Below, in pieces: positions 1 through 9,270 of a stretch of DNA of 64,000 bases. The notes beneath the pieces were generated by a model. That model worked only from the letters and a program-made list of their open reading frames with translations. It had not been told where the DNA came from and ran no database searches. Numbering within the stretch: position 1 is the first letter of the stretch; every line of letters starts with the position of its first letter. The translations under genes and the position numbers were made by a program. The DNA comes from Coriobacteriia bacterium (GTDB taxonomy: Bacteria > Actinomycetota > Coriobacteriia > Anaerosomatales > Anaerosomataceae). The DNA is taken from contig JAFGVD010000015.1 of assembly GCA_016938135.1 (NCBI GenBank), positions 1 through 64,000 of the forward strand. The letters run 5' to 3'.

Positions 1-916
1 CAGGCAGCGAGCCCGCGCCTTCGCCGAAGAACATCGTTTCGCCCACGGAGTCACCGATGACATAGATGGCGTTGTAGACACCGTTCACCTTCGCAAGAGG
101 GTGATCGGCGCGGATCATCGTGGGGTGTACCCGGACATCCACGCTACCGTTCACACGACGCGCGATGGCGATCAGCTTGATCGTGTAGCCCATGTTCTCG
201 GCATAGGCTATATCCTCGGGAGTGATATCCCGTATGCCCTCCACGGGAACCTCACCGAAAACGACCCGCGAGTTGAACGCTATTGATGCAAGGATGGCGA
301 TTTTGGCAGCCGCGTCCAGGCCATCCACGTCGGCGGTGGGGTCCGCCTCGGCAAATCCTTTCGCCTGCGCCTCAGCCAACGCGGAATCGTAGTCCAGTCC
401 GTCCTCGGCCATGCGGGTGAGCATGTAGTTGGTGGTGCCGTTGACGATACCGAGAACGCTTTGGACCTCGTTGCTCACGAGCGCATGCTTGAGCGGACCG
501 ATAATGGGAATGCCGCCGCCGACGCTGGCCTCGAACATGATGTCGACGCCGTGCTCCTCGGCGGTCTCCATGACCTCCTGGCCATGACTGGCCATGAGCG
601 CCTTGTTGGCGGTGACGACGCTCTTACCGGCGCGCAGAGCGTCTAAGACGACCTCACGGGCGACGCCGGTACCGCCGATGAGCTCGACGATAACGTCGAC
701 GTCGGGATCGTTGATGATGTCTGCGGCTTCGGTGGTGAAGCGCTCCATCGGAAGGCCCAGGGACTCGGCACGCGCGGTGTTGCGGTCGGCGAACCGTGTT
801 ATGACGATGTCCACGCCTGCGCGGCGACGGAAATCACCGGCGTGGCGGGTGAATATGTCCGCAACGCCCGAACCGACGGTGCCCAGACCGATAAGACCGA
901 CATTGACCGTACGCAT
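1..916 (-). CDS. hom: Homoserine dehydrogenase (3' end cut by window edge)
   Basis: This NAD(P)-dependent enzyme reduces aspartate semialdehyde to homoserine for threonine and methionine synthesis. The gene is not in the ORF track because it runs off the left edge. I translated it from the ATG at 916, which follows AAGGGACG. The N-terminus MRTVNVGLIGLGTVGSG holds the Rossmann GxGxxG motif. The family motifs VTANKALMA, EASVGGGIPII and LGIVNGTTNYML follow, then DPTADVDGLDAAAK. About 305 codons are visible, covering the nucleotide-binding and catalytic domains. Any C-terminal ACT regulatory domain would lie outside the window. It follows lysA on the same strand, giving a small aspartate-family amino acid group. 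Confidence 0.95.
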   Translation of the reverse strand, partial: MRTVNVGLIGLGTVGSGVADIFTRHAGDFRRRAGVDIVITRFADRNTARAESLGLPMERFTTEAADIINDPDVDVIVELIGGTGVAREVVLDALRAGKSVVTANKALMASHGQEVMETAEEHGVDIMFEASVGGGIPIIGPLKHALVSNEVQSVLGIVNGTTNYMLTRMAEDGLDYDSALAEAQAKGFAEADPTADVDGLDAAAKIAILASIAFNSRVVFGEVPVEGIRDITPEDIAYAENMGYTIKLIAIARRVNGSVDVRVHPTMIRADHPLAKVNGVYNAIYVIGDSVGETMFFGEGAGSLP

Positions 917-975
917 TACGTCCCTTTCTGCCGAGAGACCCATCGCGAGATCCTACGATAACGCGAGGTCAGAGT

Positions 976-981
976 AGTATA
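976..981 (-). promoter_or_regulatory. Possible -10 element for hom
   Basis: TATACT reads on the minus strand in the 100-base gap between lysA and hom, about 60 bases before the hom start. I see no convincing -35 at the right spacing, so this is a weak call based on one hexamer. Confidence 0.3.
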
Positions 982-1016
982 GCGCAGGCGTCAGACGCGA
1001 CCACGAGCGGCGCGGG

Positions 1017-2381
1017 CTACTCCACTTCGTTGGCCAGCAAGTCCTCATACGTCTCGCGACGGACGACGAAGCGCCACTCGCCGTCTTTCACGAACACCAC
1101 ACCGGGGCGCACCTGCTTGTTGTAGTTGCTGCTCATCGACTGGCAGTATGCGCCGGTCGCGCACACGCACAGCACATCGCCCACTTCGGGGCTCTGCAAA
1201 GGCGCGTCATTGACCACGATATCGCCGCTCTCGCAGTGCTTGCCCGCGACAGTGGCCACCATCTCACGGGGCTTGTCCGCCTTGTTGGCGATGAGCGCTT
1301 CGTAGTGCGCATCATAAAGCGACGTCCGGATGTTGTCGGACATGCCGCCATCCACCGCCACGTATGTGCGGATGCCGGGGATGACCTTGATCGAGCCCAC
1401 GGTGTAGAGCGTCACGCCCGCGTTGGCGACGATGCTGCGGCCGGGCTCAACGGCCATCGCGGGCACTGTAAGGCTGTGCTTCTCGCACTCCTCCTTGATG
1501 CCGTCCACGACGACCTTGCCGTAGTCTTTGATCGTTGAAGGCTCATCGGGCAATCCGTACGCGATTCCAAGACCGCCGCCCGTATCGAGCATGCGCACCT
1601 CGACGCCGGTCTGAGCCTTTATCTCAGCGATGAACTCCACGATGACCTCGATGGCCTTGGTGAAGCTGTTGAGGGCGAAGATCTGGCTGCCGATGTGCAT
1701 GTGCAGCCCGTCGAAGTCGATGCCCGGCAGCGCTATCGCGCGCTCCACGGCCTGCATGGCAAGGCTCTGGTTGCGGCCGAAGCCGAACTTGGAGTCCTCT
1801 GCGCCGGTCATGATGAAGTCGTGCGTGTCCGCTTCGACGCCCGGCGTAACACGGATGAGTATCTTCTGGCTGACACCCCGCTCGCTCGCCAGCGCCGAGA
1901 GACGCTCCATCTCCTCGAAGCTGTCCACGACGATGCGACCCACACCGGCGTCCAGGCACTCGGCAAGCTCGAGCGGGGTCTTGTTGTTGCCGTGCACGTA
2001 GATACGCTCCATGGGGAAACCCGCTCGCACAGCGAACGCAAGCTCACCACCGCTGGAGACGTCCAGACAACAGCCCTCTTCGGCCACGATCTTCAGCATG
2101 GCAAGCGACATGAACGCCTTGCCCGCGTAGACGACGTCTACGTCTTTCCAGTGGTAAGTGGTCCAGTGGACGTACTCCTGCAGCTGATGGCGGATGGTCG
2201 ACTCGTCCATCACGTAGAGGGCCGTTCCGGCCTCACGGGCCAACTCGACCGTGTCCACCCCGCCGATCCATAACGTGCCGCCTTTGACCTCGGCGGTCAT
2301 GGGCAGTACAGGCGCAAGGTCCGCAGCCGTCTTGAGGTCGGGCGTTGCGGGCGGTCTTGGTGTGGCGGGTCTTCCGGCCAT
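1017..2381 (-). CDS. lysA: Diaminopimelate decarboxylase
   Basis: This PLP enzyme (fold type III) decarboxylates meso-diaminopimelate to lysine. The body matches the alanine racemase/ODC-like barrel family. VVYAGKAFMS carries the PLP lysine, HMHIGSQI and LDTGGGLGI are the barrel phosphate-binding segments, and CESGD with ATGAYCQSMSSNYN forms the C-terminal active site. I place the start at the ATG at 2381 (MAGRPA, 454 aa) because GGGGAGG sits five bases upstream. The track start at 2405 has no ribosome site and lies about 10 bases from the probable transcription start. It lies downstream of argS, with its own promoter in the gap. Confidence 0.95.
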   Translation of the reverse strand: MAGRPATPRPPATPDLKTAADLAPVLPMTAEVKGGTLWIGGVDTVELAREAGTALYVMDESTIRHQLQEYVHWTTYHWKDVDVVYAGKAFMSLAMLKIVAEEGCCLDVSSGGELAFAVRAGFPMERIYVHGNNKTPLELAECLDAGVGRIVVDSFEEMERLSALASERGVSQKILIRVTPGVEADTHDFIMTGAEDSKFGFGRNQSLAMQAVERAIALPGIDFDGLHMHIGSQIFALNSFTKAIEVIVEFIAEIKAQTGVEVRMLDTGGGLGIAYGLPDEPSTIKDYGKVVVDGIKEECEKHSLTVPAMAVEPGRSIVANAGVTLYTVGSIKVIPGIRTYVAVDGGMSDNIRTSLYDAHYEALIANKADKPREMVATVAGKHCESGDIVVNDAPLQSPEVGDVLCVCATGAYCQSMSSNYNKQVRPGVVFVKDGEWRFVVRRETYEDLLANEVE

Positions 2382-2422
2382 GGGTGCCTCCCCGTGTGTC
2401 GTCATCTTTGAAGTATCGAATT

Positions 2423-2450
2423 AGTATATGCTAAGTCGGCTGGATCGCAA
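2423..2450 (-). promoter_or_regulatory. Candidate sigma-70-type promoter for lysA
   Basis: On the minus strand, TTGCGA (2445-2450) and TATACT (2423-2428) are separated by 16 bases, in the 80-base gap between argS and lysA. The hexamers match the consensus at 4/6 and 5/6. A transcript would begin near 2416, leaving about 35 bases before the preferred lysA start at 2381. Confidence 0.5.
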
Positions 2451-2461
2451 TCTGCCGAACG

Positions 2462-4168
2462 CTACATGCGCTCCGGCGCGCCGACGCCCACAAGCGCCAG
2501 GACGCCTGCAAGGGCGATCCTTGTCGCATCCGCAGCGTACAGCCGCGCTGATGTCAGCTCGGGCTTCCCAGGATCGACCACCCTGCACAGCGTGTAGAAC
2601 TGGTGGAAGGACGCAGCAAGGTCCTCCGCGTAACGCGTGAGCTTGGCGGGTGCCAGCTGTGTAGCCGCCACCTCGACGACCTCAGGGAACTCGGCCAGCT
2701 TGCGCATGAGGGCAAGCTCCGGGTCGCTCGCGAGCAAGTCAAGGGGCGCCTCATCGGTGACCAGGCTGGCAATGGTAGCCGAGATGTCCACGGTCTCGTC
2801 GCTCGTATCGGCACCTGCAGCCTTGCGCAGTATCGAGCAGATGCGCGCATGTGCGTACTGTACGTAGTAGACCGGGTTCTCATTGCTCTGCTGCTTGGCG
2901 AGACCGATGTCGAAGTCAAGCGGCTGATCGGTCGAGCGCCTCAGGAAGAAGTAGCGGGCGGCGTCAGGGCCCACCTCGTCGAGAAGGTCCTCGAAGGTGA
3001 CCATCTCGCCGGTGCGCTTGGACATCCGCACGACCTCGCCGTCGCGGAACAGGTTCACGAGCTGGCCGATGACCACGTCCAGCTTGCCGGGATGGCCCAG
3101 TGCCGCCACTGCGGCCTCCATGCGCTTCACGTAACCGTGATGGTCCGCGCCCCAGATATCGATCACGCGGTCGAAACCACGGTCGAACTTGTCTTTGTGG
3201 TACGCGATGTCGGCAGCGAAGTAGGTGTAGCTGCCGTCCGCCTTCTTCAGCACGCGGTCCTTGTCGTCACCAAAAGGCATCGACGCGAACCATGTGGCGT
3301 CGTCCTTCTCGTAGATGTGCCCCGCAGAGCGCAGCGCCTCGATCGTCTTCTCGACCTCGCTGGAACCGTCCACGGACGCATGCAGGGTCCTCTCGGAGAA
3401 CCACACGTCGAAGTCCACGCCCATGCCATGCAGCACGTGCTTGAGATGCTCCAGCACCTGGACGTACGCGGTCTCTTTGAAGTGCGACTCGCGGTCAGCG
3501 GACGCCACATCGGCCCACGCGTCGCCTTCCGCGTCGAAGATCTCGCGTGCTATGTCGGTGATATAGGCGCCGCGATACCAGTCCTCGCCGAAGTCGACTT
3601 CCCGTCCGCACAACTCCAGATACCGCGCGGCAACGGACTTGGCGAAGGTGTCCATCTGGACGCCGGCGTCGTTGACGTAGAACTCGCGCTGGACGCTGTA
3701 GCCGGCATGCTCCAGCACGCGCGCCATGCTGTCGCCCAGCGCGGCCCACCTGCCGTGACCCACATGCATGGGGCCCACCGGGTTGGCCGAGACAAACTCC
3801 ACTTGCACGCGCGCGCCCTTGCCAAGATCGATCCGGCCGAAGCCGGCTCCCCGCTCATGCACTTCTCGCAGCACGCGCTGAAGGGCATTGGCGGAGACAC
3901 GGAGGTTGATGAAGCCGGGACCGGCTATCTCCACCGCGTCGATGTCGGGGTGCGACGACATCTCGTCGGAAAGTATCTGGGCGACCTGACGCGGGTTCAT
4001 ACCCGCGGCCTTCGCGGAGCGCAACGCCACACTGGTGGCCCAGTCTCCGTGCGATGGATCACGAGGACGCTCGACCGCGGGGTCCGGCAGCTCGGGAAGC
4101 ACAAGGCGCCCGCCCTCGACCGCGGAACGCAACGCCTGGGACACGAGCGACTCAATGACCTCTCTCAC
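2462..4168 (-). CDS. argS: Arginyl-tRNA synthetase
   Basis: This class I aminoacyl-tRNA synthetase charges tRNA-Arg. The order is as expected for ArgS: an N-terminal Add1-like domain (about residues 1-110), the HIGH signature as VGPMHVGHGRW near residue 130, then DIWGADHHGY in the nucleotide-binding fold and VRMSKRTGEMVTFEDLL (KMSKS-like). The C-terminal anticodon-binding helical domain ends in GVLALVGVGAPERM. At 568 aa the length is normal. The start is GTG at 4168 with GAGGAG nine bases upstream. It is on the same strand as rlmH and lysA. Confidence 0.97.
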   Translation of the reverse strand: MREVIESLVSQALRSAVEGGRLVLPELPDPAVERPRDPSHGDWATSVALRSAKAAGMNPRQVAQILSDEMSSHPDIDAVEIAGPGFINLRVSANALQRVLREVHERGAGFGRIDLGKGARVQVEFVSANPVGPMHVGHGRWAALGDSMARVLEHAGYSVQREFYVNDAGVQMDTFAKSVAARYLELCGREVDFGEDWYRGAYITDIAREIFDAEGDAWADVASADRESHFKETAYVQVLEHLKHVLHGMGVDFDVWFSERTLHASVDGSSEVEKTIEALRSAGHIYEKDDATWFASMPFGDDKDRVLKKADGSYTYFAADIAYHKDKFDRGFDRVIDIWGADHHGYVKRMEAAVAALGHPGKLDVVIGQLVNLFRDGEVVRMSKRTGEMVTFEDLLDEVGPDAARYFFLRRSTDQPLDFDIGLAKQQSNENPVYYVQYAHARICSILRKAAGADTSDETVDISATIASLVTDEAPLDLLASDPELALMRKLAEFPEVVEVAATQLAPAKLTRYAEDLAASFHQFYTLCRVVDPGKPELTSARLYAADATRIALAGVLALVGVGAPERM

Positions 4169-4247
4169 GGGTGATTTCTCCTCGGTAGATACACGGCGAT
4201 ATGGGCAACAAGGATACCCCGCAAGGCCGCATGCGGCAACGCAGGCA

Positions 4248-4676
4248 CTATCTGCGGCGCACGCCGCCGGTGCAGACCGTGAGATACGACGCCAGCGTTC
4301 GCCGCGAGATGCGCTCGATGCGCCGGCGCTCCCACAGAGGTGTGCGGTCCCAGTCGTCAGGGTCCCGTGCGATCTTCAAGTCGAAACGCAGATGCGCCAG
4401 GCCGAGCCACCCGTGCGCGTAGACGTCTTGGAAGCAGTGCAGCGCGCGCCCCAGCGCCTCCAGGTCGCAGTCGCGCTCCGCTCTGCGCTTGTAGACAGCG
4501 CCCCACACCCACGCCGTGGGCGCGAAGTGCCGGCTAGCCGCCGCTACGGATGCTCGCGCGGGAAACTCGACGTCCACGCCAACGTCGGCGCGTCCGATGC
4601 GATCCGCTTCCTCGGCCGAGAAACCCGTCTCGACAGCCCAGTCATACGTCAGCCGGAAGTGTACATACGGGCCCAT
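4248..4676 (-). CDS. Uncharacterised 142-aa protein, possibly zinc-phospholipase-like
   Basis: The true start is the ATG at 4676, not the track start at 4940, which lies inside rlmH. It begins five bases after the rlmH stop, and AGGTGA at the end of rlmH serves as its ribosome site, so the two are translationally coupled. The protein begins MGPYVHFRLTYDWAVETGF and has a central ALHCFQDVYAHGWLGLAHL segment. The pattern of an aromatic-flanked D followed by an H in YAH, with further His, recalls proteins with a zinc-dependent phospholipase C/S1-P1-nuclease-like fold, which share an H(x)nD-x3-H signature. That resemblance is only at motif level. There is no signal peptide or membrane helix. Function unknown. 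Confidence 0.75.
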   Translation of the reverse strand: MGPYVHFRLTYDWAVETGFSAEEADRIGRADVGVDVEFPARASVAAASRHFAPTAWVWGAVYKRRAERDCDLEALGRALHCFQDVYAHGWLGLAHLRFDLKIARDPDDWDRTPLWERRRIERISRRTLASYLTVCTGGVRRR

Positions 4677-4680
4677 GAGA

Positions 4681-5145
4681 TCACCTGTGGTAGGGCTCGT
4701 TACGCATGATCTTGAACGCGCGGTAGAGCTGCTCGAGCAAGACGACCCTGGCGAGCTGGTGCGGGAGCGTGATGCGCCCCAGCGAAAGGCGCTCGTCGGC
4801 GCGCGCCAGCACGTCGGGCGACAGTCCCGCTGCGCCGCCCAACACGAACGCCACCGAGCTGCGACCCTCAAGACCGAGCGCGGCCAGGCGATCCGCGATG
4901 TCGGTGGAAGAGTGCAGCTTCCCGCCCACGTCGAGCACAACTACGTGCGCGGCATCCGGGATGGCGCGCAAGACATCGGCGCCCTCCTCGGCCATCGCAC
5001 GCTCCTCATCACGAGTCACGTCGCGGTCGGGTATCTCACTGACTTCAACCGTGGCGTACGGACGCAGGCGCTTTGTGTACTCCTCGGCAGCATCCCGCCA
5101 GTGGCGCTCTTTCATGCGGCCAACCGCGATGACTGAGAGCTTCAC
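4681..5145 (-). CDS. rlmH: 23S rRNA (pseudouridine1915-N3)-methyltransferase RlmH
   Basis: This SPOUT-fold methyltransferase uses SAM to methylate pseudouridine 1915 in helix 69 of 23S rRNA. At 154 aa it has the usual family length. The trefoil-knot SAM site is visible as VAFVLGGAAGLS, and the conserved C-terminus is RITLPHQLARVVLLEQLYRAFKIMRNEPYHR-like. The start is GTG at 5145, overlapping the stop of the protease gene upstream (GTGA). The stop is followed immediately by the small gene at 4676. Confidence 0.95.
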   Translation of the reverse strand: MKLSVIAVGRMKERHWRDAAEEYTKRLRPYATVEVSEIPDRDVTRDEERAMAEEGADVLRAIPDAAHVVVLDVGGKLHSSTDIADRLAALGLEGRSSVAFVLGGAAGLSPDVLARADERLSLGRITLPHQLARVVLLEQLYRAFKIMRNEPYHR

Positions 5146-6362
5146 TGCACGCTCGCATCCGAGCCCAGTGTGACATCCAGCGTCATCCGCTCACCATCGC
5201 GCACTACCTCCACGGGTACGGTCTCGCCCACCGTATGCGCACGCACAACGGTGAACACGTCTTCCACGCTCAGTATCTCCGTACCGTCGATACCCACGAT
5301 GATGTCACCACGCAGAAGTCCCGCGTCTGCAGCAGGCGAACCCCCGGTGATGCTCTGGATGAGCGCTCCGGCGTTGACGCTGAGACCGAAGCGGGCCGCC
5401 ACGCTGGCGTCTACCGTGACCGAGCCCACGCCCATGAAGGGATGAGTCGCGAATCCGGTCTCGATGAGCTCATCCGCGATTCCTATGGCGAAGTCGATAG
5501 GAATGGCAAAACCGATACCTGCCGAGGAACCCGACGTGGACTGGATGAGCGTGTTGATGCCTATCAGCTCACCGGAAGCGTTGCACAGAGCGCCACCAGA
5601 GTTGCCGGGGTTCACCGCCGCATCAGTTTGGATGAGACTCGTGTACACGCTCAACCCTTCGCTGCCTTCCGCCAGGCTGGAACGGCCCAGCGCCGAGACG
5701 ATGCCCACGGTGACCGAACGCTCAAGTCCGAAGGGGCTGCCGATGGCGACCACCGGCTCGCCTACGTTGAGCTCCGAGGAAGAACCAATGTCAACCGCGG
5801 GGAGTCCCGTCATGTCCACTCTGATCACTGCCAGGTCGCTTGAAGGGTCCGTGCCCACCACAGTGGCGGTGACGTCTTCAACGCCCACCGTCACGATGAT
5901 CTCATCGGCGGACTCCACCACATGATTGTTGGTGAGGATGTAGCCGTCCTCACGGATGATGACACCGCTGCCGTTGCCCACGCTCTGCGTGACAGAAGCA
6001 CCGGTGAAGCGATCGATGCCCGTCTGCCCTATCGAGATGTTGACCACCGACGGCGTCACTTTGGTCGCAACGGCCTCGGCGTACGTAGCATCGGTGTCAG
6101 CGACTTCGATCGTCACGTCACCGGTCGTTGCCGCAGGCGTTGACGTCGTCTCGGATGCAGGCAGACCGAAAAGGCCCACGAAGACGGCCGCAAGCAGCAC
6201 CGCACCGATGACACCGCCTGCAACCGCCGAGAGAAACACAGCACCGCCACCGAATCGGCCGGAGCGAGGAGGTTCAGGCTGACGCGCAGGAGCGGGAGGG
6301 GCGTACGCCACCGAAGGACGTTCGTTCACCGGTTCACCTGGCGAGGTCTGCTCGTCATACAT
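5142..6362 (-). CDS. HtrA/DegP-family membrane-anchored serine protease with PDZ domain
   Basis: Predicted S1C trypsin-like protease for envelope protein quality control. I start it at the ATG at 6362 (MYDEQTSP, 406 aa), eight bases after AAGGA. A second ATG three codons upstream is possible, and the track start at 6581 lies inside nuoN. A Pro-rich cytoplasmic segment precedes one membrane helix at about residues 40-65. The protease domain shows the triad as TNNHVVE (His), SSDLAVI (Asp) and NPGNSGGAL (Ser). A C-terminal PDZ domain includes GLLRGDIIVGIDGTEI. It overlaps rlmH by GTGA. Confidence 0.92.
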   Translation of the reverse strand: MYDEQTSPGEPVNERPSVAYAPPAPARQPEPPRSGRFGGGAVFLSAVAGGVIGAVLLAAVFVGLFGLPASETTSTPAATTGDVTIEVADTDATYAEAVATKVTPSVVNISIGQTGIDRFTGASVTQSVGNGSGVIIREDGYILTNNHVVESADEIIVTVGVEDVTATVVGTDPSSDLAVIRVDMTGLPAVDIGSSSELNVGEPVVAIGSPFGLERSVTVGIVSALGRSSLAEGSEGLSVYTSLIQTDAAVNPGNSGGALCNASGELIGINTLIQSTSGSSAGIGFAIPIDFAIGIADELIETGFATHPFMGVGSVTVDASVAARFGLSVNAGALIQSITGGSPAADAGLLRGDIIVGIDGTEILSVEDVFTVVRAHTVGETVPVEVVRDGERMTLDVTLGSDASVQ

Positions 6363-6444
6363 GCGTCTCATCCTTGTCTCGGCGTCTATACAAGACTGGA
6401 ATATACCCCCGCTTTGTGGAGAGGTCATGGAGAGGCAGCGTAGG

Positions 6445-7815
6445 TCAGAAGGAGACGCCCAGGTACCCCAGTAGCGGCGATGCCGCGATGCCCATGCCGA
6501 GGGTGGCGACCACCAACAAGACGAGTGCGATGGTGGCCGGGATGCTCCGCTCAACAGCGGGCGTGGACACACGCTCGCCAAAGAAAGCCTCGCGCATGAT
6601 GCGCAGGTAGTATCCGGCAGACACGACGCTCATCAGCACAGCAAGCACGACAAGAGCGCGATACCCGGCGCCGAACGCCGCGGTGAACAGGTACAACTTG
6701 CCGAAGAAGCCCGCCATGGGCGGAATGCCCACGAGGGAGAGCAAGAACACGACAAGCGCCCATGCGGTCCACGGACGACGGTCAACGAGGCCGGAGAGCT
6801 GCTCCACGGCGGAGCCCTCCTCGGCAGCTATCATGACGACGGCCATCGACGGCAGCGCGTAGGCGACCATGTAGAAGACCGCGGCAGCAAGACCGGTGTT
6901 CGTATTGGTGGCCATCGCCAAGATCACGTAACCGATGTGCGCGATGCCGGAGTACGCCATCAGACGACGGAGGTCGAGCTGCGGGTACGCTGCCAGGTTC
7001 CCTAGAACCATGGATGCCACAGCGACGATCGACAGCAGCAACGGAAGCTGCGTTGCACCCGGCGAAAGAGCCTCGACCAGCCGGATCATGGCCACGGTGC
7101 CCGCGATCTTAGGAACAGTGGAGACGAACGCCACCGATGACGTGGGGGCGCCCGCGTACGCGTCGGGCGCCCAGTAATGGAAAGGCGCGGCGGAGAGCTT
7201 TGCCAGCAGTCCCACGAAAACGAAGACAGTCGCCAGCACGCCCAGAACACCGGCGCCGGTCAGGTCCATCTCGGCGTAGCCCGTGACACCTGTGATCCCG
7301 AAGAGGAAGGAGAAGCCGTAAAGCATGATCAGGCTCGTGGTCATTGAGAGCAAGAAGTACTTGAGCGTGCCCTCAAGACCCCGGTCATCGTCCCGTCGGT
7401 AGCCCATGAGCACATAGGCAGGCATGGTGGACAGCTCAATGGCGATGAACAGCGCGACCATGTCCCGCGCACCGCACATCAGCATGCCGCCCACTGCCGA
7501 CAGCAGCACGAGCGCCGTCGCCTCATGGGAGCGCTCAGAACCGGTCCCCCGACCACCCGACCACAGCAGATATACGCTCGTGAGCGCGGCAAGCGAGACG
7601 CGCGCGAACACCGACACTGGATCGAACACCAGCATGCCGCCGAAGAGCGGCTCGGCGGTGCCGATGAACCCGGCGAACGCGGCCGCGGCGAACGCGGCAA
7701 GCGCTCCAAGAATCGCAGAAGAGCGTTCGCCACCCGGCAGCAGGTCACCGAAGAGCGAAACGAGCGCCCCGGCGAGCAGCAGGTACTCGGGTATGAGCAG
7801 CCAGTAGCCTGACAT
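6445..7815 (-). CDS. nuoN: NADH-quinone oxidoreductase subunit N
   Basis: This is an antiporter-like proton-pumping membrane subunit of complex I, 456 aa with about 14 hydrophobic helices. The region SAAPFHYWAPDAYAGAPTSSVAF carries the conserved K/H/W segment of the proton-antiporter family. LMAYSGIAHIGYV and LSLVGIPPMAGFFGKLYLF complete the signature. It is the last gene of the nuo operon. Its ATG directly abuts the nuoM stop. Confidence 0.96.
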   Translation of the reverse strand: MSGYWLLIPEYLLLAGALVSLFGDLLPGGERSSAILGALAAFAAAAFAGFIGTAEPLFGGMLVFDPVSVFARVSLAALTSVYLLWSGGRGTGSERSHEATALVLLSAVGGMLMCGARDMVALFIAIELSTMPAYVLMGYRRDDDRGLEGTLKYFLLSMTTSLIMLYGFSFLFGITGVTGYAEMDLTGAGVLGVLATVFVFVGLLAKLSAAPFHYWAPDAYAGAPTSSVAFVSTVPKIAGTVAMIRLVEALSPGATQLPLLLSIVAVASMVLGNLAAYPQLDLRRLMAYSGIAHIGYVILAMATNTNTGLAAAVFYMVAYALPSMAVVMIAAEEGSAVEQLSGLVDRRPWTAWALVVFLLSLVGIPPMAGFFGKLYLFTAAFGAGYRALVVLAVLMSVVSAGYYLRIMREAFFGERVSTPAVERSIPATIALVLLVVATLGMGIAASPLLGYLGVSF

Positions 7816-9264
7816 CTACGCCCCCATCAAGGCGGTGAGTCCCCTCACCGCGGGATCGACGTACCTGAGAAGCAGGTCCCAATAGATGCCCACGCCCAGC
7901 GTAAGAGCGACAAGCGGCAGGAGCACGGCGATCTCTCGCGGCTCCAGGTCCTCGATCTCTGCGACCGCGTGCGACGGCGAGCCCAGCACCACGCGCTGCA
8001 CGAGCCAGAGCATGTATGCAGCCGCCAGCAAGACGCCCACTGCCGCGATGATGACCCAGCCGGGCCACATGTCCGAACGCCACGCACCGACAAGGCTCAG
8101 GAACTCGCCGACGAAGCCCGACAGGCCCGGCAGACCGAGTGAGGCGATGGAGGCGAAGGCCATCAGGCCGGCAGCCACGGGCACCTGGCTTGAAAGACCG
8201 CGCACGTCTTCGATGACGCGGGTGTGAGTGCGCTCATAGACCATGCCCACCAGCAAGAAGAGCATGCCGGTGACGACGCCGTGGGAGAACATGACGGCTA
8301 CCGCACCGGTGATCCCCTCGGCGGTACCGGCGGCTATCCCAAGCATCACAAAGCCCATGTGCGAGACCGACGAGTACGCCACAAGCTTCTTCATATCGGT
8401 CTGGGCGAATGCGACCGCGGCACCGTAGACGATGGAGATGGCCGCCAAAGCCGCCAGGAACGGCGACCACTGCGCTGCAGCGTCCGGCAGGATAGGAAGC
8501 GAGATCCGGATGAAGCCGTAGGTGCCCATCTTGAGCAACACGCCCGCAAGCAGGACCGATGCAGCCGTAGGAGCCTCGACGTGTGCGTCGGGCAGCCACG
8601 TGTGCAGTGGAAAGACCGGCACCTTGACTGCGAAGCCCAGGAAGAACGCGCCGAAGACCCACCACTGGAAGGTGGGCGAAAGCCCGGCATCGGTGAGCGC
8701 CACGATGTCGAACGTACCGGCCTGCAGGTAGAGAGCGATGATACCGACGAGCATGAACACCGAACCGAACAGCGTGTAGAGGAAGAACTTCATCGCCGCA
8801 TACTCGCGGCGCGGACCGCCCCAGGTCCCGATGAGGAAGTACATCGGAACCAAGACGAGCTCCCAGAACACGTAGAAGAGAACGAAATCCAGCGCCATGA
8901 AGACGCCGTTCATGCCCACCTCGAGCAACAGGATCATCGCGAAGTACGCCTTGGGCTTGACCTCGATCTTCCACGACGCGACGACCGCGACCAGCGTGAG
9001 GAGCGCCGAGAGGAATACCATGGGCAGCGAGATGCCGTCAACACCCAGGTAGTACTGGATCCCCACCCCGGACACCCAGTCGAACTTCTCGATGAACTGC
9101 ATGCCGCCGGTGACATCGAAGTTCACGGCTAGAAGACTCGCCAGTATGAGATCGACGGCCGCGACGGCCGTTGCGATCAACCGTGCTGCACTCTCGCGCT
9201 CTTTGGACAGCATCGCGATCAACACGACGCCGATCAGCGGGAGGAAGACTATGATCGAGAGCAT
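7816..9264 (-). CDS. nuoM: NADH-quinone oxidoreductase subunit M
   Basis: Antiporter-like membrane subunit of complex I, 482 aa. Typical features are YYLGVDGISLPMVFL near the N-terminus, FYVFWELVLVPMYFLIG with the proton-channel glutamate, KVPVFPLHTWLPDAHVEAPTA, and LVAYSSVSHMGFV. It starts six bases after nuoL and abuts nuoN. The NuoM identity, rather than MrpD, is fixed by its place between nuoL and nuoN. Confidence 0.97.
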   Translation of the reverse strand: MLSIIVFLPLIGVVLIAMLSKERESAARLIATAVAAVDLILASLLAVNFDVTGGMQFIEKFDWVSGVGIQYYLGVDGISLPMVFLSALLTLVAVVASWKIEVKPKAYFAMILLLEVGMNGVFMALDFVLFYVFWELVLVPMYFLIGTWGGPRREYAAMKFFLYTLFGSVFMLVGIIALYLQAGTFDIVALTDAGLSPTFQWWVFGAFFLGFAVKVPVFPLHTWLPDAHVEAPTAASVLLAGVLLKMGTYGFIRISLPILPDAAAQWSPFLAALAAISIVYGAAVAFAQTDMKKLVAYSSVSHMGFVMLGIAAGTAEGITGAVAVMFSHGVVTGMLFLLVGMVYERTHTRVIEDVRGLSSQVPVAAGLMAFASIASLGLPGLSGFVGEFLSLVGAWRSDMWPGWVIIAAVGVLLAAAYMLWLVQRVVLGSPSHAVAEIEDLEPREIAVLLPLVALTLGVGIYWDLLLRYVDPAVRGLTALMGA

Positions 9265-9270
9265 GCTCCT

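Noticed and set aside
2603-4174. Long plus-strand ORF of 523 aa opposite argS
   Set aside because: It is a full-length antisense shadow of argS, which has all family motifs. The translated product is His/Leu/Val-rich with no domain pattern, as expected for GC-rich codon mirrors.
4677-4940. N-terminal extension of the 4248..4940 ORF
   Set aside because: It lies inside rlmH in another frame and is Ser/Arg/Cys-rich; the ribosome site and start at 4676 explain the gene.
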